Part shown: positions 1 through 8,382 of the stretch, in pieces
How the letters are laid out: every line of letters starts with the position of its first letter
How positions within the stretch are numbered: position 1 is the first letter of the stretch
Assembly (NCBI RefSeq): GCF_025628985.1
Contig: NZ_JAOTEM010000001.1
Span: 744,001 to 808,000 of the forward strand
Length of the DNA stretch: 64,000 nt
Source of the DNA: Chryseobacterium edaphi
GTDB lineage: Bacteria > Bacteroidota > Bacteroidia > Flavobacteriales > Weeksellaceae
Direction of reading: 5' to 3'
Position numbers and translations under genes: made by a program
Notes under the pieces: model-generated
Told to the model about the DNA's origin: nothing
Seen by the model: only the letters and a program-made list of their open reading frames with translations
Databases searched by the model: none

Positions 1-2
1 GG

Positions 3-104
3 CCTGAGAATGCCTGTAATTCTAAATCGATCTATTGCTGTTTAGTTCAATGTTTAGGCAACATTCATGCTAGTGGTAAAGATTGCTATTGCGAGGTATT
101 TTGA
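3..104 (+). CDS. C-terminal end of a cysteine-rich protein (partial, start outside window)
   Basis: A reading frame is open from the window edge to a TGA at 102-104, giving about 33 residues with six cysteines, including CC and CYC pairs. Cysteine-rich ends of this kind occur in small secreted or metal-binding proteins, but nothing identifies a family. With only 33 codons it could be chance. Confidence 0.25.
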   Translation, partial: PENACNSKSIYCCLVQCLGNIHASGKDCYCEVF

Positions 105-163
105 TACGTGTTGGTATCGTAATCAACTAGTTTTAAATTAAATTTAAAAAAAAATTAGAATAT

Positions 164-194
164 TGTTGTCGTATATATTATATTTGCGACAACA
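164..194. promoter_or_regulatory. Inverted-repeat operator overlapping a -7 promoter element
   Basis: TGTTGTCG (164-171) and CGACAACA (187-194) form a perfect 8-bp inverted repeat. Between them TATATTTG (179-186) matches the Bacteroidetes -7 element TAnnTTTG, 23 bp before the ATG at 210. An operator wrapped around a promoter implies repression. The MarR-type regulator at 693-1151 is the natural candidate to bind it, which is inference from proximity. Confidence 0.55.
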
Positions 195-209
195 TTTTAA
201 TATAAAACA

Positions 210-569
210 ATGAAACAATTAACATTCGCATCTTTACAGGTAAAAAATTTAGAAGCATCAAAAATATTTTACACCGAAAAACTAGGATTTGAGATACAAG
301 ATGTCAATCCGCAGGTATGTGTCTTTAAATATAATGAGGGTGAGGCAAGTTTTGCTATTCGTACACCGCTTGAGCCAATTGAAGATCGAGAACTGGGTAT
401 CGGGGTAGCCCTTCGGTTTGCTGTAGATCAGAACATAGATGAATTGAAAGAACAATTGATTTTAACAGGAATACAGACCGCTGGACCAGTTATAGTAACA
501 CCTTTCGGAAGGGCATTTCATGTATTGGATCTCGATGGTTATAAACTCACTTTCTTGGAATCGAAATAG
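210..569 (+). CDS. VOC (glyoxalase/bleomycin-resistance fold) family protein
   Basis: This 119-residue protein has the length and beta-alpha-beta-beta-beta layout of a single-subunit vicinal oxygen chelate protein. It starts with a strand and the helix segment KNLEASKIFYTEKLGFEI, and ends with the typical FHVLDLDGYKLTFLE strand pair. The family includes glyoxalase I, antibiotic-binding proteins and dioxygenases, so the substrate cannot be given. It sits behind a promoter with an inverted-repeat operator and upstream of a MarR regulator in the same direction, suggesting an inducible detoxification or binding role. Confidence 0.8.
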   Translation: MKQLTFASLQVKNLEASKIFYTEKLGFEIQDVNPQVCVFKYNEGEASFAIRTPLEPIEDRELGIGVALRFAVDQNIDELKEQLILTGIQTAGPVIVTPFGRAFHVLDLDGYKLTFLESK

Positions 570-692
570 CTTTAATAGTATTTCAAGACTTGATTTATCT
601 TCAATGAAGAAACGAGCATATCGATTCCGCTCAGTTTTTTAAGACCAGCAAACAAGACTTCGAGTTAATTTCATCAAAAATGCTTTAATCTA

Positions 693-1151
693 ATGTCAAA
701 AGAAATTGAATTTCACTTTAAGAGCCAAAAGGATAGTCCGGGTTATTTACTTGGTAAGGTAACAATGCTGTGGCAGCGTAAAATCAAAAAATGTTTGGAT
801 CCCTTGAATTTGACTCAGACCCAGTTCGTTTTATTGGCTGCCTTAGGCTGGCTTTCCAAGGCCAGTGAGTCAGTGACCCAAGTAGATATCGCCAATCAAA
901 GCAATACTGACAGAATGATGGTTTCAAAAGTTTTGCGTACATTGGAAGAAAAAGGGTTTGTGACCAGAACGGAGCATGAGAAAGATACCAGAGCAAAAAC
1001 CATTAGATTGACAAGTGCAGGTGAAGTAGTTTTGCAGAGAGCATTGGTTGAAGTAGAAAATAGTGATCTTGAATTTTTTTCTGTCCTAGGTAATGAGATA
1101 TCTTTTTTCAATAATTATATGTCTTTACTTATTGAAAGGTCTGGTCATTAA
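693..1151 (+). CDS. MarR family transcriptional regulator
   Basis: This 152-residue protein has MarR architecture: an N-terminal dimerisation helix, the segment LTQTQFVLLAALGWL, a helix-turn-helix (TQVDIANQSNTDRMMVSKVLRT, about residues 62-83), and a wing with DTRAKTIRLTSAG, which matches the family signature D-x-R-(8)-T-x-x-G. MarR proteins bind as dimers to inverted repeats and usually release DNA on binding a small phenolic or oxidising ligand. It is 123 bp downstream of the VOC gene. The inverted repeat at 164-194 is a likely target (inferred). Confidence 0.9.
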   Translation: MSKEIEFHFKSQKDSPGYLLGKVTMLWQRKIKKCLDPLNLTQTQFVLLAALGWLSKASESVTQVDIANQSNTDRMMVSKVLRTLEEKGFVTRTEHEKDTRAKTIRLTSAGEVVLQRALVEVENSDLEFFSVLGNEISFFNNYMSLLIERSGH

Positions 1152-1220
1152 GATTAAGTGATTTATCTATAGTTTCTAATATTGAAGTACGGCTGGCAGA
1201 AAACAATATGTTAGAAATAG

Positions 1221-1256
1221 AAAATGGCGCGGGATGCAAGCGGTGCCCATTTTTTT
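1221..1256 (+). terminator. Possible Rho-independent terminator
   Basis: AAAATGG (1221-1227) can pair with CCATTTT (1247-1253), and a run of T follows from 1250. The inner part is GC-rich but pairs imperfectly. It lies between the plus-strand marR and the minus-strand lipoprotein gene, where a terminator is expected. Confidence 0.4.
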
Positions 1257-1293
1257 AATTTCATTTTCTAAATTTTTAAAGGAAATTGTTTTT

Positions 1294-2250
1294 CTAATTT
1301 TTATACAACATTCTATCAAGGTCTAGCAGAAGGTAATTGATGCTCTGGTTTATCGTTCGGGTGATGGATTGCATTTGATTGAGCATCTGTACCCGGTTGT
1401 GAAGTTCTTCGGAGTAATATTTTCCGCCGTCAGAAAAGATGACCGATTGGTCTGCCAATTCTTTTTTGTCATCAAACTGGTATTGAAGCCATCTGCTTTT
1501 GATGTTTTCCAGCATTGATTTTCCGGCAACGGGAGAGAATTTTTTCTCGGTGTACATATACCAAATGAATGGTGGAAAGTTTTTGTCCTTCAAGTTCTCT
1601 GTCCAGATATCTCGCAGGATATTTCTGTGATGGTAAAATTCTGTTTTACGACCTCTGGGACTGAGTGTTGCCAAACCGAAGCCTGCTCCCAAAACACCTC
1701 CGGCAATCTGAGAACCGTCTTTCCAAGAGTTATTGCTGGCAATTCCACCAACGACCGATGATACGGCACCAGTGACAATTGATGCAATGATCAGCTTGTT
1801 GTTTCTGGATTGGTTGAGATTGTCGACATACCGAGCCATTTGTTCAACCCGTTCTCCTTCACAGTCAAATTCTGCGGTCACGGAACTCAATTCGGTCAAA
1901 GCGATATTTACTTTTCCATCGATTTGACTTTTAAGTGTCAAAATTTCAAGCTGAGAATTAGGACTGGGATTTTTTTTAAGGTCGACAATGGCTTTTGCTT
2001 CATCTAAACTGCTCAGCGCATTGAGAATTAAAATACTCTGGTCTTTGAAATAAGGTTTAAGGTCTCGATTGGCGTACAAAATGGAATCTGAATTTTTTGA
2101 AGGTAAATTGTATTCATAATCATAAGATTCCGGTGGTTGGCAGTAACTGTTTTTTAAGGTTAAAATGTTCTGCATCAGACTTTGTTTCTTCTGCGAAACA
2201 CAACTTGTCAGTAAGAAGAAGGAAAGTAAAATATATAGAGGATTTTTCAT
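1294..2250 (-). CDS. Putative lipoprotein with a glycine-rich membrane-active segment
   Basis: The 318-residue product begins with a lipoprotein signal (hydrophobic stretch, then LLTSC, cysteine at residue 17). The middle part (about 155-200) has a glycine-rich hydrophobic segment, IIASIVTGAVSSVVGGIAS, followed by GGVLGAGFGLATL, which resembles a glycine zipper. The rest is polar and mostly helical. I do not recognise a family. The signal predicts a periplasmic or outer-membrane-anchored protein. It is a stand-alone minus-strand gene downstream of the ATP-grasp gene, with a gap of about 65 bp. Confidence 0.65.
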   Translation of the reverse strand: MKNPLYILLSFFLLTSCVSQKKQSLMQNILTLKNSYCQPPESYDYEYNLPSKNSDSILYANRDLKPYFKDQSILILNALSSLDEAKAIVDLKKNPSPNSQLEILTLKSQIDGKVNIALTELSSVTAEFDCEGERVEQMARYVDNLNQSRNNKLIIASIVTGAVSSVVGGIASNNSWKDGSQIAGGVLGAGFGLATLSPRGRKTEFYHHRNILRDIWTENLKDKNFPPFIWYMYTEKKFSPVAGKSMLENIKSRWLQYQFDDKKELADQSVIFSDGGKYYSEELHNRVQMLNQMQSITRTINQSINYLLLDLDRMLYKN

Positions 2251-2315
2251 AGCGCTTTGTCATTCTGATATCATCAAAATGAATAAGTAGTAAATAATGA
2301 ATGCAATGAGAATTA

Positions 2316-3368
2316 TTAAATATGCCAGCTTTGATTCAGCATATTCAAAATCAAATCATCGAATGTCCAGCCGATCTTCCTTGCAGAAAGCGCAGTCAAG
2401 CTGTCCTGGTCTTGCCTATGAGGGCGGGATGCACCGGTCATATTGGGTTTCATATTCAAATCGAACAATAGGAAATCACCTTTGTCATTGGCCCTGCAAT
2501 CGATACGGACAGGCGCTTTTGCTCGGACAAAAGCTGCAGCTTTTTCACACTCAAGCATTGCTTTCTGAACTGCGGGATCTTGTATTTCTTCATCCGTAAG
2601 TAAAGCGCTGTTGTTGATGACCGCTACAGTTCCATTGTACGGGGCGATTCCGTTTTGATGGTTGAATCTCTTAACTGGTGGAAGTGACCAATGTTTATCT
2701 TTTTTGACAGTTTTATTACCTATCACATATTCTCCCGGTGGTATTATGGTAATCGTAATCTCTTCTCCTCGAAGGAATTCTTCTAAATATAAAGCATCTC
2801 CAAACTGATGAGAATCAAACATATTTTTAATCACCGAACTTAATTCAGACGCATTATTGACGATAGAAACACCCTGACTTCCTCTTCCTCTGATGGGTTT
2901 CGCAACAACGGGAAATGGAAAGCTTAAGCTAAAATCATTATAATTATCTTGGGTGATCAATACAGATCTTGGAATTGGAATGTGATGTTCGGTAAGGAGT
3001 AAATTGGTTTGCCACTTGCCATCAAACCTTTCTGCATCTGCGGGAATTTGCCCGACAATGGAAATCCCTTCTGAAATTGCCTTTTCGATCGGATGTCCTG
3101 TAAAAAGAACAGTGTTCAGCCACAGTACATTCGCTCCCTTTTTTACTGCGTTTTGAATGCCTTCCTTCGTATCAGGAAAAACCCAATCGAGGTCGTTTTC
3201 TACCGCAGGACTTTCGATAGGTGTGATGACATCAATGCCTTGCTGATACAACGAGTAAGCGATATCTGCACCGCTGTCGGAATATCCGCCCGGTTTCATC
3301 GGCTTTTTGATGCCATCCACTACAGGTGATTCTTGCGCCTGATACAAAATTGCAACGCTCTTACTCAT
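2316..3368 (-). CDS. ATP-grasp family ligase (D-alanine-D-alanine ligase-like)
   Basis: The 350-residue protein resembles carboxylate-amine ligases. An N-terminal substrate domain (1-110) is followed by an ATP-grasp core with FPVVAKPIRGRGSQGVSIV (ATP-binding lysine and glycine-rich loop), LYLEEFLRGEEITITIIPPG, and a C-terminal metal-binding segment RIDCRANDKGDFLLFDLNMKPNMTG with the D/N pair expected for Mg2+. Ligases of this fold join an acyl phosphate to an amine, and the substrates here are unknown. The bona fide cell-wall Ddl is usually shorter and lies in the mur cluster, so a peptide or amino-acid ligase role is more likely. Confidence 0.7.
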   Translation of the reverse strand: MSKSVAILYQAQESPVVDGIKKPMKPGGYSDSGADIAYSLYQQGIDVITPIESPAVENDLDWVFPDTKEGIQNAVKKGANVLWLNTVLFTGHPIEKAISEGISIVGQIPADAERFDGKWQTNLLLTEHHIPIPRSVLITQDNYNDFSLSFPFPVVAKPIRGRGSQGVSIVNNASELSSVIKNMFDSHQFGDALYLEEFLRGEEITITIIPPGEYVIGNKTVKKDKHWSLPPVKRFNHQNGIAPYNGTVAVINNSALLTDEEIQDPAVQKAMLECEKAAAFVRAKAPVRIDCRANDKGDFLLFDLNMKPNMTGASRPHRQDQDSLTALSARKIGWTFDDLILNMLNQSWHI

Positions 3369-3482
3369 TTTTGATCTTTATTAATTATCAATTCTTCTGC
3401 AAACTTATAAACTCTTAACCTAATAACGTCAGAGATGTTTAAATTTTAAGCCATTTTTAAGATGTCATAAAGCTTTTGTAAT

Positions 3483-3737
3483 TTAAGTAACGTTCTGATT
3501 GTTAAAGGTCTGTTCCCTTTTCTGTTGTGTCGATCTCATTATTTTATAAATATAATAGGAATGCAGAAGCACACCTATCGAGCATCCAATAAATACCGGA
3601 GGAGCGTTCATCAAAATACCATAAACAATATAGATCGCATTGGCGGTGAGCGAGCAAACCCTTAGATAGAGAATATTCTTCATCGACATCGAAATGAGGT
3701 TTAAAGTTAAAGCGGCGTAACCAATTGTTTGTACCAT
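3483..3737 (-). CDS. Small three-helix membrane protein (YgjV/Popeye-like)
   Basis: The 84-residue protein has about three hydrophobic helices and ends in a charged tail. The segment LRVCSLTANAIYIVYGIL resembles the LR-x(6)-N-x(2)-FI-x-YG pattern of YgjV/Popeye-type inner-membrane proteins. The function of the family is not established. It begins 8 bp after the PaaI thioesterase stop and is probably the last gene of the panB-led minus-strand operon. Confidence 0.6.
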   Translation of the reverse strand: MVQTIGYAALTLNLISMSMKNILYLRVCSLTANAIYIVYGILMNAPPVFIGCSIGVLLHSYYIYKIMRSTQQKREQTFNNQNVT

Positions 3738-3745
3738 AAACCAGT

Positions 3746-4147
3746 CTATTTTTTAACAGCAATCATCGTGGCGGTCATTTTAGAGATCAGTTTTTCTTCG
3801 GAACTGTCGTAGACGTAGCCTTCGCAAATGGTCAAGGTTCTTCCGGACTGCAAAACCTTCCCAATGGCGATCAGCTTGTCAGTTTTAGCAGGTTTTATAA
3901 AATTGATCTTAAATTCTACCGACAATACTTCCATATCTTCGGGCATCATCGTCAATGCAGCATAGCCACAGGCATTGTCTACAATGCTTGTGGCAACTCC
4001 GGCGTGGAAAAAACCGTGTTGCTGCGTCAAAGCTTCCGAGAATTCGCTGGAGATCTTCACTTCACCCTTTTCTACGCTCACTAGTTTGGCATTCAGGGTT
4101 TTCATCAAACCTTGTTTATCGAAGCTTTCTTTAATTCTGTCGTACAT
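3746..4147 (-). CDS. PaaI family hotdog-fold thioesterase
   Basis: The 133-residue single hotdog domain contains FFHAGVATSIVDNACGYAAL (HG-x-x-x-x-x-D motif, with the aspartate on the central helix) and the central strand VLSVEFKINFIKPAK, typical of PaaI/YbgC-like acyl-CoA thioesterases. These hydrolyse short or aromatic acyl-CoAs. It starts one base after the stop of the MarR-GNAT gene, so it is translationally linked to it. A paralogue, now broken, sits at 5969-6385 at the head of the same operon. Confidence 0.85.
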   Translation of the reverse strand: MYDRIKESFDKQGLMKTLNAKLVSVEKGEVKISSEFSEALTQQHGFFHAGVATSIVDNACGYAALTMMPEDMEVLSVEFKINFIKPAKTDKLIAIGKVLQSGRTLTICEGYVYDSSEEKLISKMTATMIAVKK

Positions 4148-4148
4148 A

Positions 4149-5108
4149 TCAGTCTTTCAGTTTTAGTTCCATTTGAATGTTGCAGCGTTGGTAAGGTGTC
4201 TGTCTGCCTGTTATCTTTTCAAAACCCAATTTGTGATACAGGTTGATGGCAGGTTTAAGGATCGTGTTGCTTTCCAGATACAGTTTTGATGCTCCCAATT
4301 CTTTAGCAGCATCAATGACTGCGTTTCCCAACAGAGAACCTAAACTTTTACCCTGTGCTTTTGGAGAAACAGCCATTTTTGCCATCTCATAATCATATTC
4401 CGGGTCGTTCATTTTAATTAAAGTGCAAACGCCCAAAGGTTCATCTTTGTACAAAGCGACAAAAATTTTCCCGCCTTTATTTAAAATATATTCCTCAGGA
4501 TTATCCAGTGCTTTGTAATCGGCTTCCTCCATTTCAAAATAATTGGAGATCCATTCTTCATTCAGAGACCTAAATGCGGATTGATATTTTGCCTCATAGG
4601 GAACGATCTTCGCATCTTTACTTTCACGAATTTTCTTCTGTTCCTGCACTCTCTTCAAAAGTGATTTCTGCTCAAGTAAAAATTCCCATTCTGCCAAGGC
4701 TTCCCAAAGATTATGGTTGGCTTCACTAATCATTCCGTCAATCGCCAGATCGATGTCTGCACATTGTACCTTAATAATTTGATGAGAGATTTTAACGCCT
4801 TTTTCAGTCAAGCCCACAACATTTCTGCGTTTGTCGGTGGATTCAAGGTTGTTTTCGATGAGCCCTGCAGCTGCCATCTCTTTTACTATTTTGGTGACAG
4901 AAGGTTGAGAATGCCCAATCTGTTCAGCAATCTCTGAGATTGTTTTTTCGCCGTCCTCAGAAAGAATAAAAAAGACAGGAAACCATTTTGGTGAAAAATC
5001 GACATTGTACAATTCGTAGATCTTTGCGGCATCTTCTGTCATTTTTGAGGTTAATAGGCGGAGTCTGCTTCCTAAAGCCATTTTGCCTGTTCTATTAAAA
5101 AAATCCAT
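4149..5108 (-). CDS. MarR-GNAT fusion (regulator with C-terminal acetyltransferase)
   Basis: The 319-residue protein has two domains. Residues 1-150 form a MarR winged helix (recognition segment IAEQIGHSQPSVTKIVKEM, then the wing TDKRRNVVGLTEKG). Residues about 165-319 form a GNAT N-acetyltransferase with the acetyl-CoA loop MAVSPKAQGKSLGSLLG and the C-terminal strand INLYHKLGFEKI. Such fusions are a known helix-turn-helix plus GNAT class, with an unknown acetyl acceptor. The gene lies 19 bp after panB and 1 bp before the PaaI gene, so it probably senses or modifies something in that operon's chemistry. Confidence 0.85.
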   Translation of the reverse strand: MDFFNRTGKMALGSRLRLLTSKMTEDAAKIYELYNVDFSPKWFPVFFILSEDGEKTISEIAEQIGHSQPSVTKIVKEMAAAGLIENNLESTDKRRNVVGLTEKGVKISHQIIKVQCADIDLAIDGMISEANHNLWEALAEWEFLLEQKSLLKRVQEQKKIRESKDAKIVPYEAKYQSAFRSLNEEWISNYFEMEEADYKALDNPEEYILNKGGKIFVALYKDEPLGVCTLIKMNDPEYDYEMAKMAVSPKAQGKSLGSLLGNAVIDAAKELGASKLYLESNTILKPAINLYHKLGFEKITGRQTPYQRCNIQMELKLKD

Positions 5109-5127
5109 TTAGAATATATTTATTTGA

Positions 5128-5946
5128 TTAATAACTTTCATTTTCAGTAGGGAATTTCTGTGCTTTCACATCAGAAATATAATGTTGCGTCGCTTCGGTC
5201 ATTATGGTGTGAAGGTCTGCATATCTTCGTAAAAATTTCGGAGAGAATTCTTTGTTCATTCCCATCACATCCTGGATGACCAAAACCTGTCCGTCCGTTC
5301 CTGAGCCTGCACCGATTCCGATGGTTGGGATTTTTATCTTTTCCGAAATTTCAGTTGCCAGTTTAGCCGGAATTTTCTCCAGCAGAATACCGAAGGCGCC
5401 CAATTCTTCCATCAGAAGACAATCCTGCATCAACTTCTCCGCTTCCTTTTCATCTTTTCCACGGATGGCATACGTTCCGTATTTATTGATCGATTGAGGC
5501 ATCAGACCCAAATGAGCCATCACAGGAATTCCTGCATCAATGATCTTCTTTACATCATCTTTGACCTCCGATCCGCCTTCAACCTTTATCGCATCAGCAC
5601 CGGTTTCACGCATTATTTTGATAGCAGCTTCCAGAGATCTCATCGGGTCGCCTGAGCAGGTTCCAAAGGGCATATCGACGATGACCAATGCACGCTTTGT
5701 CCCGTTCACCACTGACTTTGCGTAGATGATCATCTGTTCAAGCGTGATGGAAAGGGTAGTGGCGTTCCCTACCATTGTGTTGGAAGCGGAATCGCCTACG
5801 AGGATCACATCGATTCCTGCATTATCGATAATCTGTGCCATTGTAAAATCATAGGCGGTAAGAACACTGATCTTTTCTCGGTTTTGTTTCATTTTGGTCA
5901 ACTGAAGCGTGGTAACCTTTTTCTTATTTTCTGTATGGATAGACAT
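5128..5946 (-). CDS. panB: 3-methyl-2-oxobutanoate hydroxymethyltransferase (ketopantoate hydroxymethyltransferase)
   Basis: This 272-residue protein matches PanB along its length: the N-terminal LTAYDFTMAQIIDNAGIDVI, the metal-site motif VGDSASNTM, VKVEGG-type core residues in ADAIKVEGGSEV, VMAHLGLMPQS, and IGIGAGSGTDGQVLV. PanB transfers a hydroxymethyl group from 5,10-methylene-tetrahydrofolate to 2-oxoisovalerate, the first committed step of pantothenate and CoA synthesis. It is followed at short spacing by the regulator-acetyltransferase and thioesterase genes, a CoA-themed neighbourhood. Confidence 0.97.
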   Translation of the reverse strand: MSIHTENKKKVTTLQLTKMKQNREKISVLTAYDFTMAQIIDNAGIDVILVGDSASNTMVGNATTLSITLEQMIIYAKSVVNGTKRALVIVDMPFGTCSGDPMRSLEAAIKIMRETGADAIKVEGGSEVKDDVKKIIDAGIPVMAHLGLMPQSINKYGTYAIRGKDEKEAEKLMQDCLLMEELGAFGILLEKIPAKLATEISEKIKIPTIGIGAGSGTDGQVLVIQDVMGMNKEFSPKFLRRYADLHTIMTEATQHYISDVKAQKFPTENESY

Positions 5947-5968
5947 TTCAAATGTTTTTTTGTTTTTA

Positions 5969-6385
5969 TTACTGGATTTTCATCAAAGTCACCAGTGAAG
6001 TCGCAACAAGTTTTTTGGAGCCATAATTAATAGTAAAGCAATCGGCCTAACAAATGATCAAGGTTCTTCCGTTTTTGATGACCTCCCCTGCTGTGACCAG
6101 CAATTCACCTTGAGCAGGATTCAGATATTTTATTTTTAAATCGACCGTGACAAAATAAGCGTCTTCTTCGTGAAGTGTAGCAGCAGAAAAGTAAGCAGCC
6201 GTATCAACTGCCGCCGCCAAGACACCGCCATAAAAATATCCGGCACCTCTGATCAAAGATTGCTGACGTGGAATAATCACTTCCACAAAACCATCTTCAA
6301 TTTCGCCTGCATAGGCATTATAAAACTTCATCAGATTCTGTTTCTGAACTCCTGTTCTGATATATTCTGTGTGAGATGTTATCAT
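5969..6385 (-). pseudogene. PaaI family thioesterase broken by an in-frame TAG
   Basis: The reading frame from 6385 is a hotdog thioesterase paralogous to 3746-4147, with GYFYGGVLAAAVDTAAYFSA and the strand VTVDLKIKYLNPAQ. After the segment NGRTLIIC a TAG at 6047-6049 (minus strand) stops it. In the same frame the coding sequence continues as ADCFTINYGSKKLVATSLVT... to a TAA at 5969-5971, which aligns with the final strand of the intact paralogue (RTLTICEGYVYD...). One base change from GAG to TAG would explain it. The truncated 112-residue form lacks the last beta strand, so it is probably inactive. Confidence 0.8.
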
Positions 6386-6675
6386 ATCAAAATATTTATA
6401 AAAATCAATTATATAACTGACTATACAAATATCGTAAAAAAATGATTCCCATCAAAATTTATTTTTATTAGGGCAAAATAGTTTTATAATATAATGGAAA
6501 ATTTAAGATAAAGATGATCGATCTTAATCACCTTAAAATGAGTCCAGTATTATTTTTCCTCCGTTTGATATCGATTAGAAAACTGGAGATCTTTCTTTAG
6601 ATTTAAATCTAACATTTTCAAAAATATTATCAAACAAAGTAACAAATAATGAACTTCATTGAAAGAAATATTTGA

Positions 6676-7092
6676 GTAGATCAAGCAATTATTATTCTGG
6701 CAAAAAATGGAGTTGCGGTAAATGATAATGAAGCTAAAATTAGATTAGAATTAAACAAGAATTACAAACCTCATTTCAATCACAAAATTTTTGATTTATT
6801 CTCGATCTCTTCTCCAACCATCCCATTAAAAGCCGTTCAGACTTGGCTGAATATTTTTCAAAAGAAAAACCGGAAAAAAGAAAGCAGATATGAAGTGTTG
6901 ACAATGAAAAGGAGCCAAAAGGAAACGGAATAATTGGAGGGTACCTTTAGGGAGGAAACCGTTTATGCCGTAGTCTTTTGGTGGGATAGGCTGACGGCTG
7001 GCAACAGTACCTTAGCTGCCTTTTTACAGGTTTATTATGGAAAATGTTTTACTAAAAATTATGTTTTCAATTCCCAGAAAGAACAATCATGA
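6676..7092 (+). pseudogene. Decayed coding remnant(s) at the left edge of the accessory island
   Basis: One frame is open from 6676 to a TAA at 6931 (segment IIILAKNGVAVNDNEAKIRL, resembling small proteins found near mobile elements in Bacteroidetes, from memory). It then continues in the same frame from 6934 to a TGA at 7090 (segment YAVVFWWDRLTAGNSTLAAF). There is no good start codon. The stretch about 6936-7035 has visibly more G and C than its surroundings. This looks like degraded foreign coding DNA. The family is unidentified. Confidence 0.35.
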
Positions 7093-7632
7093 AAAACTAT
7101 AAATTAATTTTAGTTATGATGTCTTATTAGAAATTTTTGCAAAATAATTATATTAGATAATACTATTAATTTCTTATAATTACTCTTACAGGAACTGATC
7201 TTATACTTGCTAAGAATTTTAGAACTTTTATCTAATTGCTGATAACATTTAAATCATTGATTTAAATTAATTTGACTTAATAACAGTTTGTTAATTCCTA
7301 TTTCTAAATAATATTTCAATTAATTTTGATTGTCGACTGTTGAGCAATTCTTCAAATCTTCCACAAGAGTGCTCGGAAAATGTAACGCTGACGCCAGATT
7401 TTTGACAATTCCATCCTAAAGATTCAAGGATTAAAGTGATTTATTTTAGGACATCTGACTTTCATTAGATCACCTATAACTGTGACTTAAAACGCCAAAA
7501 CATTCCATAAAAAACTATATAATCTCTTTAAGAATTTTCTGATTTATTTTTAAAAACTTTCTTTATCAAATAGGTAATATACTAACGTTGATATAGAATT
7601 CTTGTAAGTACAAAAAAGATAAAAGATTAATT
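7093..7632. other. AT-rich gap without an intact gene
   Basis: No intact gene is seen. On the minus strand, around 7300-7420, two overlapping frames give short protein-like stretches (for example VKNLASALHFPSTLVEDLK), each ended by stops within 50 codons. Together with 6676-7092 this suggests that a former gene or element has decayed here. Confidence 0.4.
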
Positions 7633-7893
7633 ATGGAAATAAATATTATCACAAAAGAAGATCTAAAAGAATTCAAAATCGAATTGTTGGATGACATTAA
7701 AAACCTGCTCAGTATTAAAGTTTCTGAGCAGAAATTATGGTTACGTTCATCAGAGGTCAAAGAGCTTCTGAAAATTTCTTCAGCAACCCTGCAAAACCTT
7801 CGTGTAAGTGGGGTTTTGACATTTACTCGCGTCGGAGGAACACTGTATTATAATTATAAAGACATTGAAAAAATGCTTAATGGCAAAAGATAG
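7633..7893 (+). CDS. Helix-turn-helix (excisionase/MerR-like) DNA-binding protein
   Basis: The 86-residue protein has an N-terminal helix and, at about residues 36-86, a winged helix-turn-helix: LWLRSSEVKELLKISSATLQ, the recognition part NLRVSGVLTFTRVGGTLYY, and a final NYKDIEKML helix. This is the helix_turn_helix_17/excisionase-like layout that is widespread in Bacteroidetes mobile elements and defence islands. It is followed 18 bp later by 7912-8256 and lies about 750 bp upstream of the jet operon. It is either a mobile-element factor or a regulator of the adjacent defence genes. Confidence 0.75.
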   Translation: MEINIITKEDLKEFKIELLDDIKNLLSIKVSEQKLWLRSSEVKELLKISSATLQNLRVSGVLTFTRVGGTLYYNYKDIEKMLNGKR

Positions 7894-7911
7894 ATTGCTG
7901 ATTCAAAAATA

Positions 7912-8256
7912 ATGCAAATGAATTACATAAAACATCTAACAGGTTTCTACGGAAAAGTGGCTCAGGACAGTACACTTAATCCTACACACATCAACCTATA
8001 CTTAGCATTATTCCAATTCTGGAATTTCAACCGTTTCCGAAATCCAGTCAGTATTTCGCGGGATGAAGTGATGCGAATCAGTAAAATATACTCAAAAGCT
8101 ACCTATCACAAATGCCTGAAGCAACTTCATTCTTTGGGCTATATTGATTATCAGCCGTCTTATAATCCGTTTAAAGGAAGTTTCGTGGTAATGTTAGATT
8201 TTGCGGGGGAGTTAAAGCTTATTGGTAAGAAGAAAGGAAGGGATGTAAATATTTGA
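7912..8256 (+). CDS. Winged-helix-like island protein of unknown function
   Basis: The 114-residue protein shows a helical N-terminal half (LTGFYGKVAQDSTLNPTHIN) and a replication- or regulator-type winged helix: VSISRDEVMRISKIYSKATY, then KCLKQLHSLGYIDYQPSYNP and a beta-wing. From memory, this pairing with the preceding excisionase-like gene recurs in Bacteroidetes genomic islands. The function is unknown and DNA binding is inferred. It is probably co-transcribed with 7633-7893. Confidence 0.6.
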   Translation: MQMNYIKHLTGFYGKVAQDSTLNPTHINLYLALFQFWNFNRFRNPVSISRDEVMRISKIYSKATYHKCLKQLHSLGYIDYQPSYNPFKGSFVVMLDFAGELKLIGKKKGRDVNI

Positions 8257-8382
8257 TAAAACTATTATCATGTAATTGTTTTTTTAACAATATTGATAAA
8301 CAAAATTGAGATTTGGTAACGATACGAAATCTTATATATAAAATTTTTATTCAAGTGATAAATTTCGTTAATTTAGAGAGTT

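Noticed and set aside
6936..7035. Structured RNA or riboswitch in the GC-richer patch
   Set aside because: I could not draw a convincing paired structure, and the patch lies in an open frame continuous with the upstream remnant, so decayed coding DNA is simpler.
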